Below, one piece after another: positions 25,487 to 33,676 of a stretch of 45,598 bases of DNA. The DNA is from Minisyncoccota bacterium (GTDB lineage Bacteria; Patescibacteriota; Minisyncoccia; Phycocordibacterales; CAJBRS01), in assembly GCA_017881075.1 (NCBI GenBank), contig JADGRH010000001.1, positions 123,639 to 169,236 of the forward strand, in the 5' to 3' direction. Position 1 is the first letter of the stretch; each line of letters starts with the position of its first letter. The translations under genes and the position numbers were made by a program. A model generated the notes under the pieces. The model saw only the letters and a program-made list of their open reading frames with translations, had not been told where the DNA came from and ran no database searches.

Positions 25487-26143
25487 ATGCGAAAAACAAT
25501 TTTTACACCTGGCGAGTATTACCATATTTACAATCGCGGGGTTGATAAAAGGTCAATTTTTATTGAGGATTTTGATTTTCAGCGATTCTTACAAAGCATG
25601 AAGGAGTTTAATACCATCGAGCCCATTGGTAGTATCTTTGAAAATCGCCATAAAAAAGAACAATTTGGAAACTTAGTTTCCAAATTGGTGAAATTCACAG
25701 TCTTTAATTTACTCGAAAATCATTTTCATTTTGGTCTAACACCGCTAGTAGAGCATGGGGTAGAGAAATTTATGCATCGCTTGGGTACGGGATATACCAA
25801 GTATTTTAACGAACGTTATCATAGGTCTGGCGCACTATTTCAGGGGACTTACAAGGCAATTCATATAGATTCTAACGAATATTTATTGCATTTAAGTGTC
25901 TATATAAATCTGAATCACCGACTACACTCTTTTGGAAGCTTAGCTTCCAAACCAGATTATTCGAGCTGGGGGGAATATGTAAAAGGGGCTATAACCCCAA
26001 ACCGTCAAATGTGCAACCCTACTATTATTTTAGATCAATTTGGCTCTAAAGATCATTATAAATATTACGCAGAAGGAGTTTTGCCGGATATCATTAGACG
26101 AAAATCTGAGCAAAAATCCTTGGGAGATTTTTTAATTGATTGA
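25487..26143 (+). CDS. REP-associated tyrosine transposase (RAYT, Y1_Tnp / IS200-like)
   Basis: A 218-aa HUH-type single-strand transposase. The N-terminus GEYYHIYNRGVDKRSIF is the RAYT-style opening. NHFHFG (residues 78-83, H79 and H81) is the HUH metal site. TGYTKYFNERYHRSGALFQGTYKA (about 101-124, catalytic tyrosine at Y103 or Y106) follows. Such proteins cut and move REP hairpins. Five GGAAGCTTAGCTTCC palindromes surround it, two of them inside the reading frame, where they are translated in different frames as NLVSKL and SLASKP-type peptides. The gene looks intact. Confidence 0.9.
   Translation: MRKTIFTPGEYYHIYNRGVDKRSIFIEDFDFQRFLQSMKEFNTIEPIGSIFENRHKKEQFGNLVSKLVKFTVFNLLENHFHFGLTPLVEHGVEKFMHRLGTGYTKYFNERYHRSGALFQGTYKAIHIDSNEYLLHLSVYINLNHRLHSFGSLASKPDYSSWGEYVKGAITPNRQMCNPTIILDQFGSKDHYKYYAEGVLPDIIRRKSEQKSLGDFLID
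25664..25684. repeat. REP palindrome inside the transposase gene, variant
   Basis: TTTGGAAACT-T-AGTTTCCAAA: relative to the main form, G became A on one arm and C became T on the other, so pairing is kept. Confidence 0.8.
25931..25951. repeat. REP palindrome inside the transposase gene
   Basis: TTTGGAAGCT-T-AGCTTCCAAA, identical in core to the upstream copy. Confidence 0.85.
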
Positions 26144-26151
26144 AAGGAAGT

Positions 26152-26174
26152 GCTTGGAAGCTTAGCTTCCAAGC
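26152..26174. repeat. REP palindrome downstream of the transposase
   Basis: A 23-bp perfect palindrome, GCTTGGAAGCT-T-AGCTTCCAAGC, 8 bases after the transposase stop. It is the right-hand member of the group. Confidence 0.85.
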
Positions 26175-26226
26175 TATAGTAAACTAGGCCATTCTTCAGA
26201 ATATGTGTGCACATTACCAAAAAGTA

Positions 26227-26254
26227 TTGACATATGTCATCTACATGATATAAT
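26227..26254 (+). promoter_or_regulatory. Promoter of the hypothetical gene at 26353
   Basis: TTGACA (26227-26232), 16-bp spacer, TATAAT (26249-26254). It predicts a leader of about 90 nt. Confidence 0.7.
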
Positions 26255-26352
26255 ATAAGTAGTTGCAATTTGTCAAAATATCGTCTTATCACTTAGACGT
26301 AAATCCGATCCAGCAGGATCATCAAGTGAAAGCAAAAAGAACGGGAGAAACT

Positions 26353-26661
26353 ATGAAAAATACTGCTACCAAGGCCTACTGGTATAGACAGGGAGGTCTT
26401 GATTCGGGAACAAAAACTTTTTGGATTCCCCAGAAAGGCGGAGTTATCGTGGTGGACGTGCATCATTACCCAAATTATGGGATCAGTAGCGTTTATCTCA
26501 GCGAACATTTCGGTGGCGACCTCAAAGACAAGAGTCTCAATAAGGTCATCATTCGTCAAGAGGTTGTTGATCAAATCCTCAACCTCATCCAGATGAAGGA
26601 GCTTCTCGCCCGATCCCTAAGCGACATCTCCATGGGCAAGAAAACGGGTGGAACAGGATAA
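26353..26661 (+). CDS. Conserved-looking hypothetical protein, 102 aa
   Basis: The start is ATG 26353, 3 bases after a GGGAGAAA purine tract; the frame also runs 30 codons upstream but through the leader. The protein begins KNTATKAYWYRQGGLDSGTKTFWIPQKGG, then has a predicted beta segment (VIVVDVHHYPN) and ends in a Lys/Gly-rich tail. It has its own consensus promoter and a strong terminator, so it is a monocistronic unit and probably well expressed. No family was recognised; no membrane segment or metal motif is visible. Confidence 0.65.
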   Translation: MKNTATKAYWYRQGGLDSGTKTFWIPQKGGVIVVDVHHYPNYGISSVYLSEHFGGDLKDKSLNKVIIRQEVVDQILNLIQMKELLARSLSDISMGKKTGGTG

Positions 26662-26675
26662 AAGTAAGTCTTCAA

Positions 26676-26714
26676 CAAGCGTCGTTCAATAGTGGACGAC
26701 GCTTGAACTTTTTT
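26676..26714 (+). terminator. Rho-independent terminator
   Basis: CAAGCGTCGT (26676-26685) pairs with ACGACGCTTG (26696-26705), then AACTTTTTT. It closes the unit beginning at 26227; the convergent DsbA-like gene stops at 26713. Confidence 0.85.
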
Positions 26715-27435
26715 ATCTCGTCTGCTTCAGGAGATTATCAATAACTGCTTTCAGTTGATCGAATGAGACGGCACCGAGAACATTACCTTGGGCGTCGGAA
26801 AGAGGATATTTGCCATTCTTGGTGACGAGGACGGTATATGGGGTGCCGCGAGCTCCGGCTTTAACAGCATCGTCATATGATGCTTGCACCTTGTCTTTAA
26901 ATTTTCCGCTATCAAGACAGCTTTGGAAGGCCTTCGTATCCAAGCCAAGGTCGCCTGCTGTTTTTGTCAGAACGGCCGGATCCAAATTATTGTCAGCCTT
27001 GGTAACAGCAAAGATCTTGTCTATGTATTTAAAGAAAACGTCATTGCCTCCAAGATCGGCGGCGCACTCTGCCGCTTCTGCTTCATATGGTCCACGGCTG
27101 TGGATCGGGAAGTGTCGAAAAACCCAAGCCACTTGTCCGCTTGAGGTACCGTAAGTGCTTAGCATCTGATTCATCACCGGCTCGTATTGCTTACAGTAAG
27201 GACATTCCAAATCTGCGTATTCCACGATAGTGACCTTAGAATCGGCTTTTCCCAAAAGGTGGTCACTGGCGTCAATGTCTTTCATGGTAATTCCAGCAGT
27301 TGGTACGACGCCTGGGGTAACGGGTGCAGTAGAAGGTCCCGAATGGGAACCCCCTGCATAAAGTGCTCCGGCAATAATAATGCCGGCCAAGACGATAGCG
27401 CCTGGGACCATCATGTTTTTATTTTCGTTGTTCAT
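26713..27435 (-). CDS. DsbA-like thiol:disulfide oxidoreductase, membrane-anchored
   Basis: A 240-aa protein with an N-terminal membrane anchor (about residues 9-28), a Pro/Thr-rich linker (30-48) and a thioredoxin-like domain of the DSBA/Thioredoxin_4 type. The active site is C78-P-Y-C81 in ADLECPYCKQYEP. The cis-proline appears in GARGTPYTVLV. RHFPIHSRGPYEAEAAECA and QSCLD supply a second cysteine pair often seen in this subfamily. It likely oxidises or isomerises disulfides of exported proteins. A TATACT box lies 8 bases before the ATG. A CcdA/thioredoxin pair at 37374-39229 could be its reductive counterpart. Confidence 0.9.
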   Translation of the reverse strand: MNNENKNMMVPGAIVLAGIIIAGALYAGGSHSGPSTAPVTPGVVPTAGITMKDIDASDHLLGKADSKVTIVEYADLECPYCKQYEPVMNQMLSTYGTSSGQVAWVFRHFPIHSRGPYEAEAAECAADLGGNDVFFKYIDKIFAVTKADNNLDPAVLTKTAGDLGLDTKAFQSCLDSGKFKDKVQASYDDAVKAGARGTPYTVLVTKNGKYPLSDAQGNVLGAVSFDQLKAVIDNLLKQTR

Positions 27436-27453
27436 AGATGGTTAGTATAACAA

Positions 27454-28029
27454 TTAAAAACCTAAAGTAGAAGTAATGGCTTTTTCTTGTTTAATCTGCC
27501 AATCACTGACATCAATTGGAATCTCAAAAATTTTGCCGTCTTCTTTGTATTTCAATTTTTTATTAGCAAGAGCGTACTCATAAATTTCTTTTGTTAATTT
27601 AACATCATCAAGACAATACTGACGGACCTTTTCCACTTGGCCTTCTTTCCACCATTTAGAAGCTACCGCGCCATCGGCGGATTTTGGGGTTCCGAGCGTG
27701 CCTTCGCCAACCTTGCCGAGACCGACTCTACGCCCGATTGATTTTCGGATCTCCTGCATCAGGTCGAGACTTTTTATCTGAGTAAGATCCCCGGGATAAT
27801 ATTTATTAAGTAGGGGAATATCGAAATGATCAGAGTTGTAGCCAATCAGCATGTCTGCTTTTTCTATAATCGGCCAAAGTCGCGGCAATTCACTTTCTAG
27901 AAAGGAATCGTACTTGCTAGTGGCAAAGTCATAAATGCAGACGATGGAGATAGTTAAAAGGGAGGGATCGGCTTTTCCGACATCATCGAAAAAATTACTG
28001 GTTTCAATATCAAATACGATCGGTTTCAT
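27454..28029 (-). CDS. Predicted DEDD-family 3'-5' exonuclease (RNase H-like fold)
   Basis: 191 residues from ATG 28027-28029. The frame extends 21 codons upstream, but only through the 70-bp hairpin element, so the shorter start is chosen. Exo I is IVFDIETSNFF (D8, E10), Exo II is LIGYNSDHFDIPLLNKY, and Exo III is VRQYCLDDVKLTKEIY, the DEDDy layout of DnaQ/PolB-type proofreading domains and YprB-like proteins. It could act on DNA or RNA ends. Because DnaE's PHP site looks degenerate, a separate proofreading nuclease would be useful, but no linkage is shown. Confidence 0.82.
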   Translation of the reverse strand: MKPIVFDIETSNFFDDVGKADPSLLTISIVCIYDFATSKYDSFLESELPRLWPIIEKADMLIGYNSDHFDIPLLNKYYPGDLTQIKSLDLMQEIRKSIGRRVGLGKVGEGTLGTPKSADGAVASKWWKEGQVEKVRQYCLDDVKLTKEIYEYALANKKLKYKEDGKIFEIPIDVSDWQIKQEKAITSTLGF

Positions 28030-28044
28030 TATGTTTAGCGAACC

Positions 28045-28125
28045 TGCTCGCTTACGAACTTTTTTGGAGACCGCTCCGGGGCGCTTGCCCAAGTCTTAGT
28101 CTCCAAAAAAGTTGTAAGCTTCGCG
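28045..28125. repeat. 70-bp hairpin element, copy 2 (between hisS and the exonuclease)
   Basis: The core is 28050-28119, arms TTTTTTGGAGAC and GTCTCCAAAAAA, loop identical to copy 1 at 18610-18679. Both copies have the same plus-strand orientation, here antisense to both neighbouring genes. Shared sequence extends a few bases outward (TTCGCG on the right). Confidence 0.8.
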
Positions 28126-28130
28126 CTTCG

Positions 28131-29354
28131 CTATTTCAGATCTTTAATTTTATAATTACCACTCTTTTTTTCTTCTTCACCAATGACAATGATTCCAGCA
28201 ATTCCTTGTTTGGCTGCCCTTTTAATTTGATCGGCAATTTTGCGGTAAGTTAGATTAAGTGCCACATTTTTGCCTGCTGCCCGCTCTTTCTCCGCTACTG
28301 ATTCGGCAAATTCTTTTGATCCTTCATCCATAGCCACTACTAATAGCTCGCAGGAAGATTTGTATGGGGGAATTAATTTTCTTGATTCCAAGAAATTCTC
28401 CATAGTAACGTCTCCCATGCCAAAGCCGACTGCGGGGATTTTATCTCCGCCGAAAATAGTCAAGAGATCATCATAACGACCACCACCAAATAAGGAGCGA
28501 TTGTTTTTCGGATCAATATCAAAGATCTCAAAGATAATACCGGTGTAATAATCAAAACCACGCACTAAATGCGAGTCTAGAACTACATTTTTAATACCCT
28601 GTTTCTTTAGACTCTCAATAACCGCATCCAGTTCGGTTTTAGCCTCTCTGATTTCGGGAAAAGCCATAGCTTCTTGGTAATCGGCACTATCCTTGGCAAA
28701 ATCAAGAAAATTAAAGGCTTTTCTGGAGATCTTTTCCGCTTCCTGCTGGAATTCTTCAGCTGGCATTCTCGCTTTCTTATCGATCAGTCGGCGAAGAGTG
28801 TCTGATTGTTCCGGATTGAGCTCATACCAGTTGTTGAAAACGGCATTCAGTAATTTACGACTAGAAATTCTGATCTCGAAATCATTATTTTTTGCTCCGA
28901 AGTTCTGCATGATCTTGTAAGCAAGAGAAATAATTTCAATCTCTGCTTCAATGCTGGGAATACCAAAAAGGTCCACATTCAATTGATAGTGTTCGCGTAG
29001 TCGGCCTCGTTGAGGTCTTTCATAACGAAAAAGATTGGGAATAGAATACCAGCGGAGAGGGAAGGAGAGGTCGCGGCGCCGCGCCGCGACCATTCGGGCA
29101 ACTGTCGGAGTCATTTCCGGCCGCAGTGCCACGCTCCGGCCGCCCCGATCAATAAATTGATAGGTTTGCTCGTTGACGATCTCGGCACCGCTCTTCGCCT
29201 CGTATAATTCTGTCGGCTCGAGAATTGAGGCATCGTATTCCACATAACCGAAACTCTCTACCGTTTTTCGCCAGGTGTCAAAAATGTATTTTTCCACAAA
29301 TAGGTCCTCCGGATAGAAATCCCGCACTCCTTTATAAGGATCAGTATTTAGCAT
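28131..29354 (-). CDS. hisS: Histidyl-tRNA synthetase
   Basis: A 407-aa class II synthetase charging tRNA-His. N-terminal PYKGVRDFYPED, motif 1 region, motif 2 RYERPQRGRLREHYQLNVD, the histidine A motif LVRGFDYYTGIIFEI, motif 3 LFGGGRYDDLL and a C-terminal anticodon-binding domain (CELLVVAMDE, then QGIAGIIVIGEEE). The length is slightly below the usual 420-430, and the end is short. TTGCTA/TACAAT (29361-29390) sits 6 bases before the ATG, so the message may be leaderless. Confidence 0.97.
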   Translation of the reverse strand: MLNTDPYKGVRDFYPEDLFVEKYIFDTWRKTVESFGYVEYDASILEPTELYEAKSGAEIVNEQTYQFIDRGGRSVALRPEMTPTVARMVAARRRDLSFPLRWYSIPNLFRYERPQRGRLREHYQLNVDLFGIPSIEAEIEIISLAYKIMQNFGAKNNDFEIRISSRKLLNAVFNNWYELNPEQSDTLRRLIDKKARMPAEEFQQEAEKISRKAFNFLDFAKDSADYQEAMAFPEIREAKTELDAVIESLKKQGIKNVVLDSHLVRGFDYYTGIIFEIFDIDPKNNRSLFGGGRYDDLLTIFGGDKIPAVGFGMGDVTMENFLESRKLIPPYKSSCELLVVAMDEGSKEFAESVAEKERAAGKNVALNLTYRKIADQIKRAAKQGIAGIIVIGEEEKKSGNYKIKDLK

Positions 29355-29360
29355 TGCTTT

Positions 29361-29390
29361 ATTGTAGCGGATATGCTATAGTAATAGCAA
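29361..29390 (-). promoter_or_regulatory. Predicted hisS promoter, leaderless type
   Basis: Reverse strand TTGCTA (29385-29390), 18-bp spacer, TACAAT (29361-29366), then 6 bases to the ATG at 29354. Confidence 0.45.
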
Positions 29391-29481
29391 TAGTAGGATT
29401 TTCTCGAGGATCTAAAGTTTATCTTTGTTCATTGGAGAAGGGTCGTCTACTTGAATAAATAGAAAATATTAGACAAACACA

Positions 29482-29784
29482 ATGGCAAAGAAATTATATG
29501 TTGGTAATTTGTCTTGGAACACTACCGCTGACAGCTTGAAAGATACTTTTTCTAAAGCTGGATCCGTATTGTCAGCCAATTTGATCACAGACAAAATGAC
29601 CGGCAGATCACGAGGTTTCGGATTCGTTGAAATGGAAGATGCCGACGCCGACAAGGCGATCGAGATGTTCAACGGAAAAGACCTTGACGGTAGAACTCTT
29701 ACCGTCAATGAGGCCCGACCTATGACTGATCGACCTCGCCGCAGTTTCGATAACAATCGAGGCGGCGACCGACAGAGTTACTAA
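29482..29784 (+). CDS. RRM-domain RNA-binding protein
   Basis: A 100-aa protein with a single RNA-recognition motif: RNP2 LYVGNL at residues 5-10 and RNP1 RGFGFVEM at 44-51. The C-terminal 20 residues are Arg/Gly/Asp-rich (RPRRSFDNNRGGDRQSY). Similar single-RRM proteins occur in cyanobacteria and many other bacteria, some cold-induced, and are thought to act as RNA chaperones. It is monocistronic, ending at an unusually strong terminator 12 bases downstream. Confidence 0.93.
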   Translation: MAKKLYVGNLSWNTTADSLKDTFSKAGSVLSANLITDKMTGRSRGFGFVEMEDADADKAIEMFNGKDLDGRTLTVNEARPMTDRPRRSFDNNRGGDRQSY

Positions 29785-29795
29785 AACTTTGAAGA

Positions 29796-29837
29796 AAAAT
29801 CAAAAGGGCGCGCCGCAAGGCGCGCCCTTTTGATTTT
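29796..29837. terminator. Very strong bidirectional terminator
   Basis: A perfect 19-bp stem (AAAATCAAAAGGGCGCGCC and complement) with a GCAA tetraloop. T-rich ends on both strands serve the RRM gene and typA, which converge here. Confidence 0.92.
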
Positions 29838-31622
29838 CTATTTTCTTCCCGCTCTAGCTCTATCGTTCTTGCTCAAAAACTTTTTACGGATTCGGGTGGA
29901 TTTTGGAGTAATTTCCAGATATTCATCGTCGCTCATTATTTCTAAGCCACGCTCAATGGTTATTAGGAGGGCTGGCACAAGATAAATAGTTTCGTCTGTG
30001 CCGGAGGCACGCATATTAGTAAGTTGTTTTCCTTTGGTTGGGTTAACGTCCAGATCGTCGCCTTTGGCTACATTTCCGATGACCATTCCTTCATAAACCT
30101 CTGTTCCTGGCCCAACATAAAGCACCCCACGATCTTGGAGATTTCCCAAGGCAAAACCCAACACCTTGCCATTTTCCATTGAGACCATTGAGCCTACTTC
30201 TCGTTTTTCAATATTGCCAACATAAGAGCGGAATTCTAGAAATCTACTTGAAAGTAAACCTTCGCCTTTGGTATCAATAACAAATTGATTCCTAAATCCA
30301 AGCAGTCCGCGAGTAGGAATCTCAAATATCACCCTGACCACATTACCATCTTGTTTCAGGCTGGTCATGATTCCTTTTCTCTTTCCCATCTTTTCAATAA
30401 CGGAACCGGAAGTGACCTCAGGTACTTCAATAACCGCTTCTTCAAATGGCTCCAACCTCTCTCCATTCTCTTCTTTAATAATGACGTGAGGTTGTGATAC
30501 TTGTAATTCGTATCCTTCACGGCGCATATTTTCGAGCAGGATGGCGATATGAAGCTCGCCGCGGCCGTAGACTTTATAGGCATCGGCATTATCAAAATCC
30601 ACTCGCAAGCCCACATTTATCTCCAATTCTTTTTCCAATCTTTCTCGGATCTGTCTGCCGGTGACAAATTTTCCATCGCGGCCGGCAAAGGGGGAGTCGT
30701 TGACCAGGAAATTAAGCGAAATAGTTGGCTCGTCAATTTTAATGGAAGGTAGAGGAGCTTCGTCTTCCTTGTCGGTAATGGTCTCACCGATGAAGATGTC
30801 GGAAAGGCCGGCGACCATGACGATGTCGCCGGCCTCCGCCGTCTCCACCTCTTTTCTTTCAATGCCAAGAAATGTGAAAAGCTTGGTGATTTTACCGGAA
30901 CGTGTCTCACCCGTTGGCTTTTTTACAAAGACACTTTGGCCATTCTTGATTTGGCCGCTATATATTCTAACTATTGCTAAACGGCCGAGGAAATTATCGT
31001 AGCCGAGATTAAACGGTTGGGCTTTCAAAGTTTCATCTACTTTTCTTGGTGCCGCCGGCACTTTCTCCAGAATAATATCTAAAAGGGGAGTGAGATCCGA
31101 TGATTCATCATCGAGATTTCTTTTGGCAATACCGTCGCGGCCAATGGCGTAAACGGTGGTGAAGTTCAGTTGTTCGTCATTCGCTCCTAAGTCCATAAAA
31201 AGCTCCAATACTTCATCATGAGCTCGGGCGGGATTGGCGGCCGGCTTGTCTATTTTATTTAAGATGACAATTGGTTTTAGACCGAGCTCTAGAGACTTTT
31301 TCAACACAAACCGAGTTTGAGGCATCGGTCCTTCCTGGGCGTCTACTACCAAGAGGACAGAGTCAATTGAGCGAAGTACTCGCTCTACTTCCGAGCCGAA
31401 ATCGGCATGACCCGGTGTATCCACGATGTTGATTTTAGTCCCTTTATACTTGACCGAGGTATTTTTAGCGTAAATGGTGATGCCCCGCTCTAGCTCCAAA
31501 GCATTTGAATCCATACTCACTCCTTCAGCCACCATCCCTGTCTGGCGCATCAAAGCATCCGTCAAGGTAGTCTTGCCGTGGTCAACGTGGGCGATTATTG
31601 CAATATTTCGTATTTCTTTCAT
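29838..31622 (-). CDS. typA: GTP-binding protein TypA/BipA
   Basis: A 594-aa ribosome-associated GTPase of the EF-G family, involved in stress adaptation and 50S assembly. G1 is AHVDHGKTTL (about 11-20), G2 RGITIYAKN, G3 DTPGHADFG, G4 NKIDKPAA. Domains II, III and V follow, with RGELHIAILLENMRREGYE and the BipA-specific C-terminal domain (GKQLTNMRASGTDE). Length is typical. It stops inside the flank of the shared terminator. A short palindrome AAGAGGTTAAACCTCTT (31634-31650) lies before the start. Confidence 0.97.
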   Translation of the reverse strand: MKEIRNIAIIAHVDHGKTTLTDALMRQTGMVAEGVSMDSNALELERGITIYAKNTSVKYKGTKINIVDTPGHADFGSEVERVLRSIDSVLLVVDAQEGPMPQTRFVLKKSLELGLKPIVILNKIDKPAANPARAHDEVLELFMDLGANDEQLNFTTVYAIGRDGIAKRNLDDESSDLTPLLDIILEKVPAAPRKVDETLKAQPFNLGYDNFLGRLAIVRIYSGQIKNGQSVFVKKPTGETRSGKITKLFTFLGIERKEVETAEAGDIVMVAGLSDIFIGETITDKEDEAPLPSIKIDEPTISLNFLVNDSPFAGRDGKFVTGRQIRERLEKELEINVGLRVDFDNADAYKVYGRGELHIAILLENMRREGYELQVSQPHVIIKEENGERLEPFEEAVIEVPEVTSGSVIEKMGKRKGIMTSLKQDGNVVRVIFEIPTRGLLGFRNQFVIDTKGEGLLSSRFLEFRSYVGNIEKREVGSMVSMENGKVLGFALGNLQDRGVLYVGPGTEVYEGMVIGNVAKGDDLDVNPTKGKQLTNMRASGTDETIYLVPALLITIERGLEIMSDDEYLEITPKSTRIRKKFLSKNDRARAGRK

Positions 31623-31759
31623 TTTTCTTGATTAAGAGGTTAAACCTCTTATGTGTCTCCGAGACAAAAAAACGGCGCTCTCGCCATGTGGTTCTATTAA
31701 AGCAGAAAATATCTAAGAAGTCCAATTGGCATTATTTTTGGGAGTGTTAGAATGGATAT

Positions 31760-32002
31760 ATGACCTTGCTCCAAAATATTCCATTTTTAAATACTCTTAA
31801 TTCCATTCAGTTGCTTTGGCTTCTGTGGATCGTTACCTTCTTGATTTTTCTTATTTTAAGCATGGTTCTATCGTATCAATGGCGTCATTATGGTGTCCAA
31901 AATAGCAATCTGCGCTTCGGTGAATTCATTTACTATATTATCGCTATTATTATTTTAGGTTTTTCCGCTCTGGCTATTCTTATCTATAACGCCCATTTTT
32001 AA
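31760..32002 (+). CDS. Small two-helix membrane protein
   Basis: An 80-aa protein with two membrane segments (about 17-40 and 57-76) and a short polar loop with WRHYGVQNSN. Its stop is directly followed by the ATG of the PH-domain protein, so the two are co-translated. It is probably a partner of that protein. No family was recognised. Confidence 0.75.
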   Translation: MTLLQNIPFLNTLNSIQLLWLLWIVTFLIFLILSMVLSYQWRHYGVQNSNLRFGEFIYYIIAIIILGFSALAILIYNAHF

Positions 32003-32557
32003 ATGATCACTTACGACAAAGGAGAACAGATTAAATATATTGCCCGACGCCATAAGGTCGCTTTTTTCATTGAAACTATTTTTTTGATAATTGCGGCACT
32101 CTTGCCATACTTAGCATATCTGCATGGCCTAAACTTCTGGCTTTTTGATATTTTTACGCCTAGTGTAACCAATATTTTCTTTTTACTTCTTTCTTTGTAT
32201 GGGATATGGCTCACTCTTCTCTGGGTAATCTTTTTTATTGCCTGGAGTGATTATTACTTGGATATCTGGATTATCACTGACGGACGGGTGATTGATGTAA
32301 AGCAGAAAGGAGTGTTCCATAGGGAAATTAATACTTTTAGGCTTGATAAAATCACTGACATGATATTGGTGGAAAAAAACTGGTTGGGAAAAATTTTTAA
32401 TTATGGTGACATTCACGTTACTCTGGCGGGGCAAGTGCACAAATTCATCATCGCTGAAGTGCCAGAGCCGGAAAAAGTGAAGGAGCAAGTAATTAACGAA
32501 CAGAGGGCGTCTCTAGAGAGGTTAAAGAGCACCGTTCAGTTTGAAGAGGGGAAGTAG
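32003..32557 (+). CDS. Bacterial PH-domain membrane protein
   Basis: 184 residues with two N-terminal membrane helices (about 18-38 and 50-78, the second in a LLLSLYGIWLTLLWVIFF region). A bacterial PH (bPH2/YdbS-like) domain follows: YLDIWIITDGRVIDVKQKGVFHREINTF and ITDMILVEKNWLGKIFNYGDIHV carry its characteristic strand pattern. The end is a charged helix. Such proteins are membrane-bound and poorly understood. It forms a two-gene unit with the 80-aa protein upstream. The PilC gene starts 72 bases later. Confidence 0.82.
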   Translation: MITYDKGEQIKYIARRHKVAFFIETIFLIIAALLPYLAYLHGLNFWLFDIFTPSVTNIFFLLLSLYGIWLTLLWVIFFIAWSDYYLDIWIITDGRVIDVKQKGVFHREINTFRLDKITDMILVEKNWLGKIFNYGDIHVTLAGQVHKFIIAEVPEPEKVKEQVINEQRASLERLKSTVQFEEGK

Positions 32558-32629
32558 AAAGTTTGGATTATATCTTATTTTTATCTTTTCTTTCTGTAAA
32601 ATTCATGTCGTCTGATTAAGATAAGGGCG

Positions 32630-33676
32630 ATGAAGATACGTGAACAGATCCATTTGGCTAAACGACTTGGCTTTCTTCTATCTGCCAACATTCCACTTCC
32701 GGAAAGTTTAAAAATGTTGGAGAGAAATAGCCAGTCAAAGAAGCAGAAGGCCATTTTGTCAGTGGTGGATGGAGAGATCGCCAGAGGGAAAAAACCTTCT
32801 GAAAGTTTTAAATCGGCTCAAGCCTTCAATAATTTTGGTCTGTATCTATTGAAAGTAGGGGAAACTACCGGTACTTTAAGTGAAAATTTTTTTTATCTGG
32901 CCGAAGAACTTGAGAAGAAGCAACAACTTAAACAGAAAATACAAGGGGCTCTTTTCTACCCTTTTTTCATTAGCACAGCCTCACTGGTTTTATCCATCCT
33001 ACTTATTACTAACGTCTTTCCGAAAATTTTACCTATTCTTTCCGGTTTAAACGCCCAAACCCTTCCTCTGCCAACCCGGGTTCTCATTTTTCTCAACTCT
33101 GTCATTAAAAGTTGGGGAGTTTATATTTTGGGCGCCGCCGTCTGTGGCGGCGCCCTCCTCTCTTTTCTCATTAAGAAATCTTCCCATTTTCGCCTGCGAA
33201 TGGAAAAACACCTACTACAACTCCCATATCTGGCTAATTTTATTATTTATTATCAACTTTCTAATCTTGCCCGAACCCTCGGACTCTTATTGAAAAGTCA
33301 TTTGGTAGTGGAAGAAGGTCTTGTCATGATCTTCAATCACTCTTCCAATTTGGTATATAAAAAAGCTTTACATCAGGTTCGCGAACGTATCTTTGAAGGC
33401 GGTCGATTTGCAGAATCTCTGACTGAGATAAAAGGGGGACTTTTCCCGGCTTTTTTTGTGGAAATGGTAGAGGTGGGGGAGGCAAGCGGTAGATTATCGG
33501 AAACTCTTATTCATCTATCCGATTACTATACTGGCGAACTAGAAGAGAAATCCAAAAAATTATCTAGTCTTCTGGAGCCGATGCTAATGATATTTATGGG
33601 CTTAGTTATCGGAGGAGTAGCCCTATCTATCGTTATGCCTATTTATCAAATTACAGCCAGTCTTAATTCAAGATGA
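32630..33676 (+). CDS. pilC: Type IV pilus inner-membrane platform protein PilC (GspF family)
   Basis: A 348-aa polytopic protein that connects the pilus assembly motor to the growing pilus. It has two GspF cytoplasmic domains: residues about 5-125 (ANIPLPESLKMLE, KVGETTGTLSENFFYLAEELEK) and about 210-325 (LLLKSHLVVEEGL, VEVGEASGRLSETLIHLSDYY). Membrane helices lie near 110-135, 158-180 and 318-342. It is slightly shorter than the usual 400 aa at the N-terminus. The stop overlaps the next prepilin gene (ATGATC). Motor ATPases and the prepilin peptidase are not in this window. Confidence 0.92.
   Translation: MKIREQIHLAKRLGFLLSANIPLPESLKMLERNSQSKKQKAILSVVDGEIARGKKPSESFKSAQAFNNFGLYLLKVGETTGTLSENFFYLAEELEKKQQLKQKIQGALFYPFFISTASLVLSILLITNVFPKILPILSGLNAQTLPLPTRVLIFLNSVIKSWGVYILGAAVCGGALLSFLIKKSSHFRLRMEKHLLQLPYLANFIIYYQLSNLARTLGLLLKSHLVVEEGLVMIFNHSSNLVYKKALHQVRERIFEGGRFAESLTEIKGGLFPAFFVEMVEVGEASGRLSETLIHLSDYYTGELEEKSKKLSSLLEPMLMIFMGLVIGGVALSIVMPIYQITASLNSR

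Noticed and set aside
25391-26174. Regularly repeated palindromes suggesting a CRISPR array
   Set aside because: Spacing is irregular (75 to 260 bases), two copies lie inside a gene, and no cas genes are present; REP units fit better.
28030-28092. Longer N-terminus for the exonuclease
   Set aside because: Those codons fall in the repeated 70-bp hairpin and lack family sequence; the Met at 28029 begins the Exo I motif correctly.
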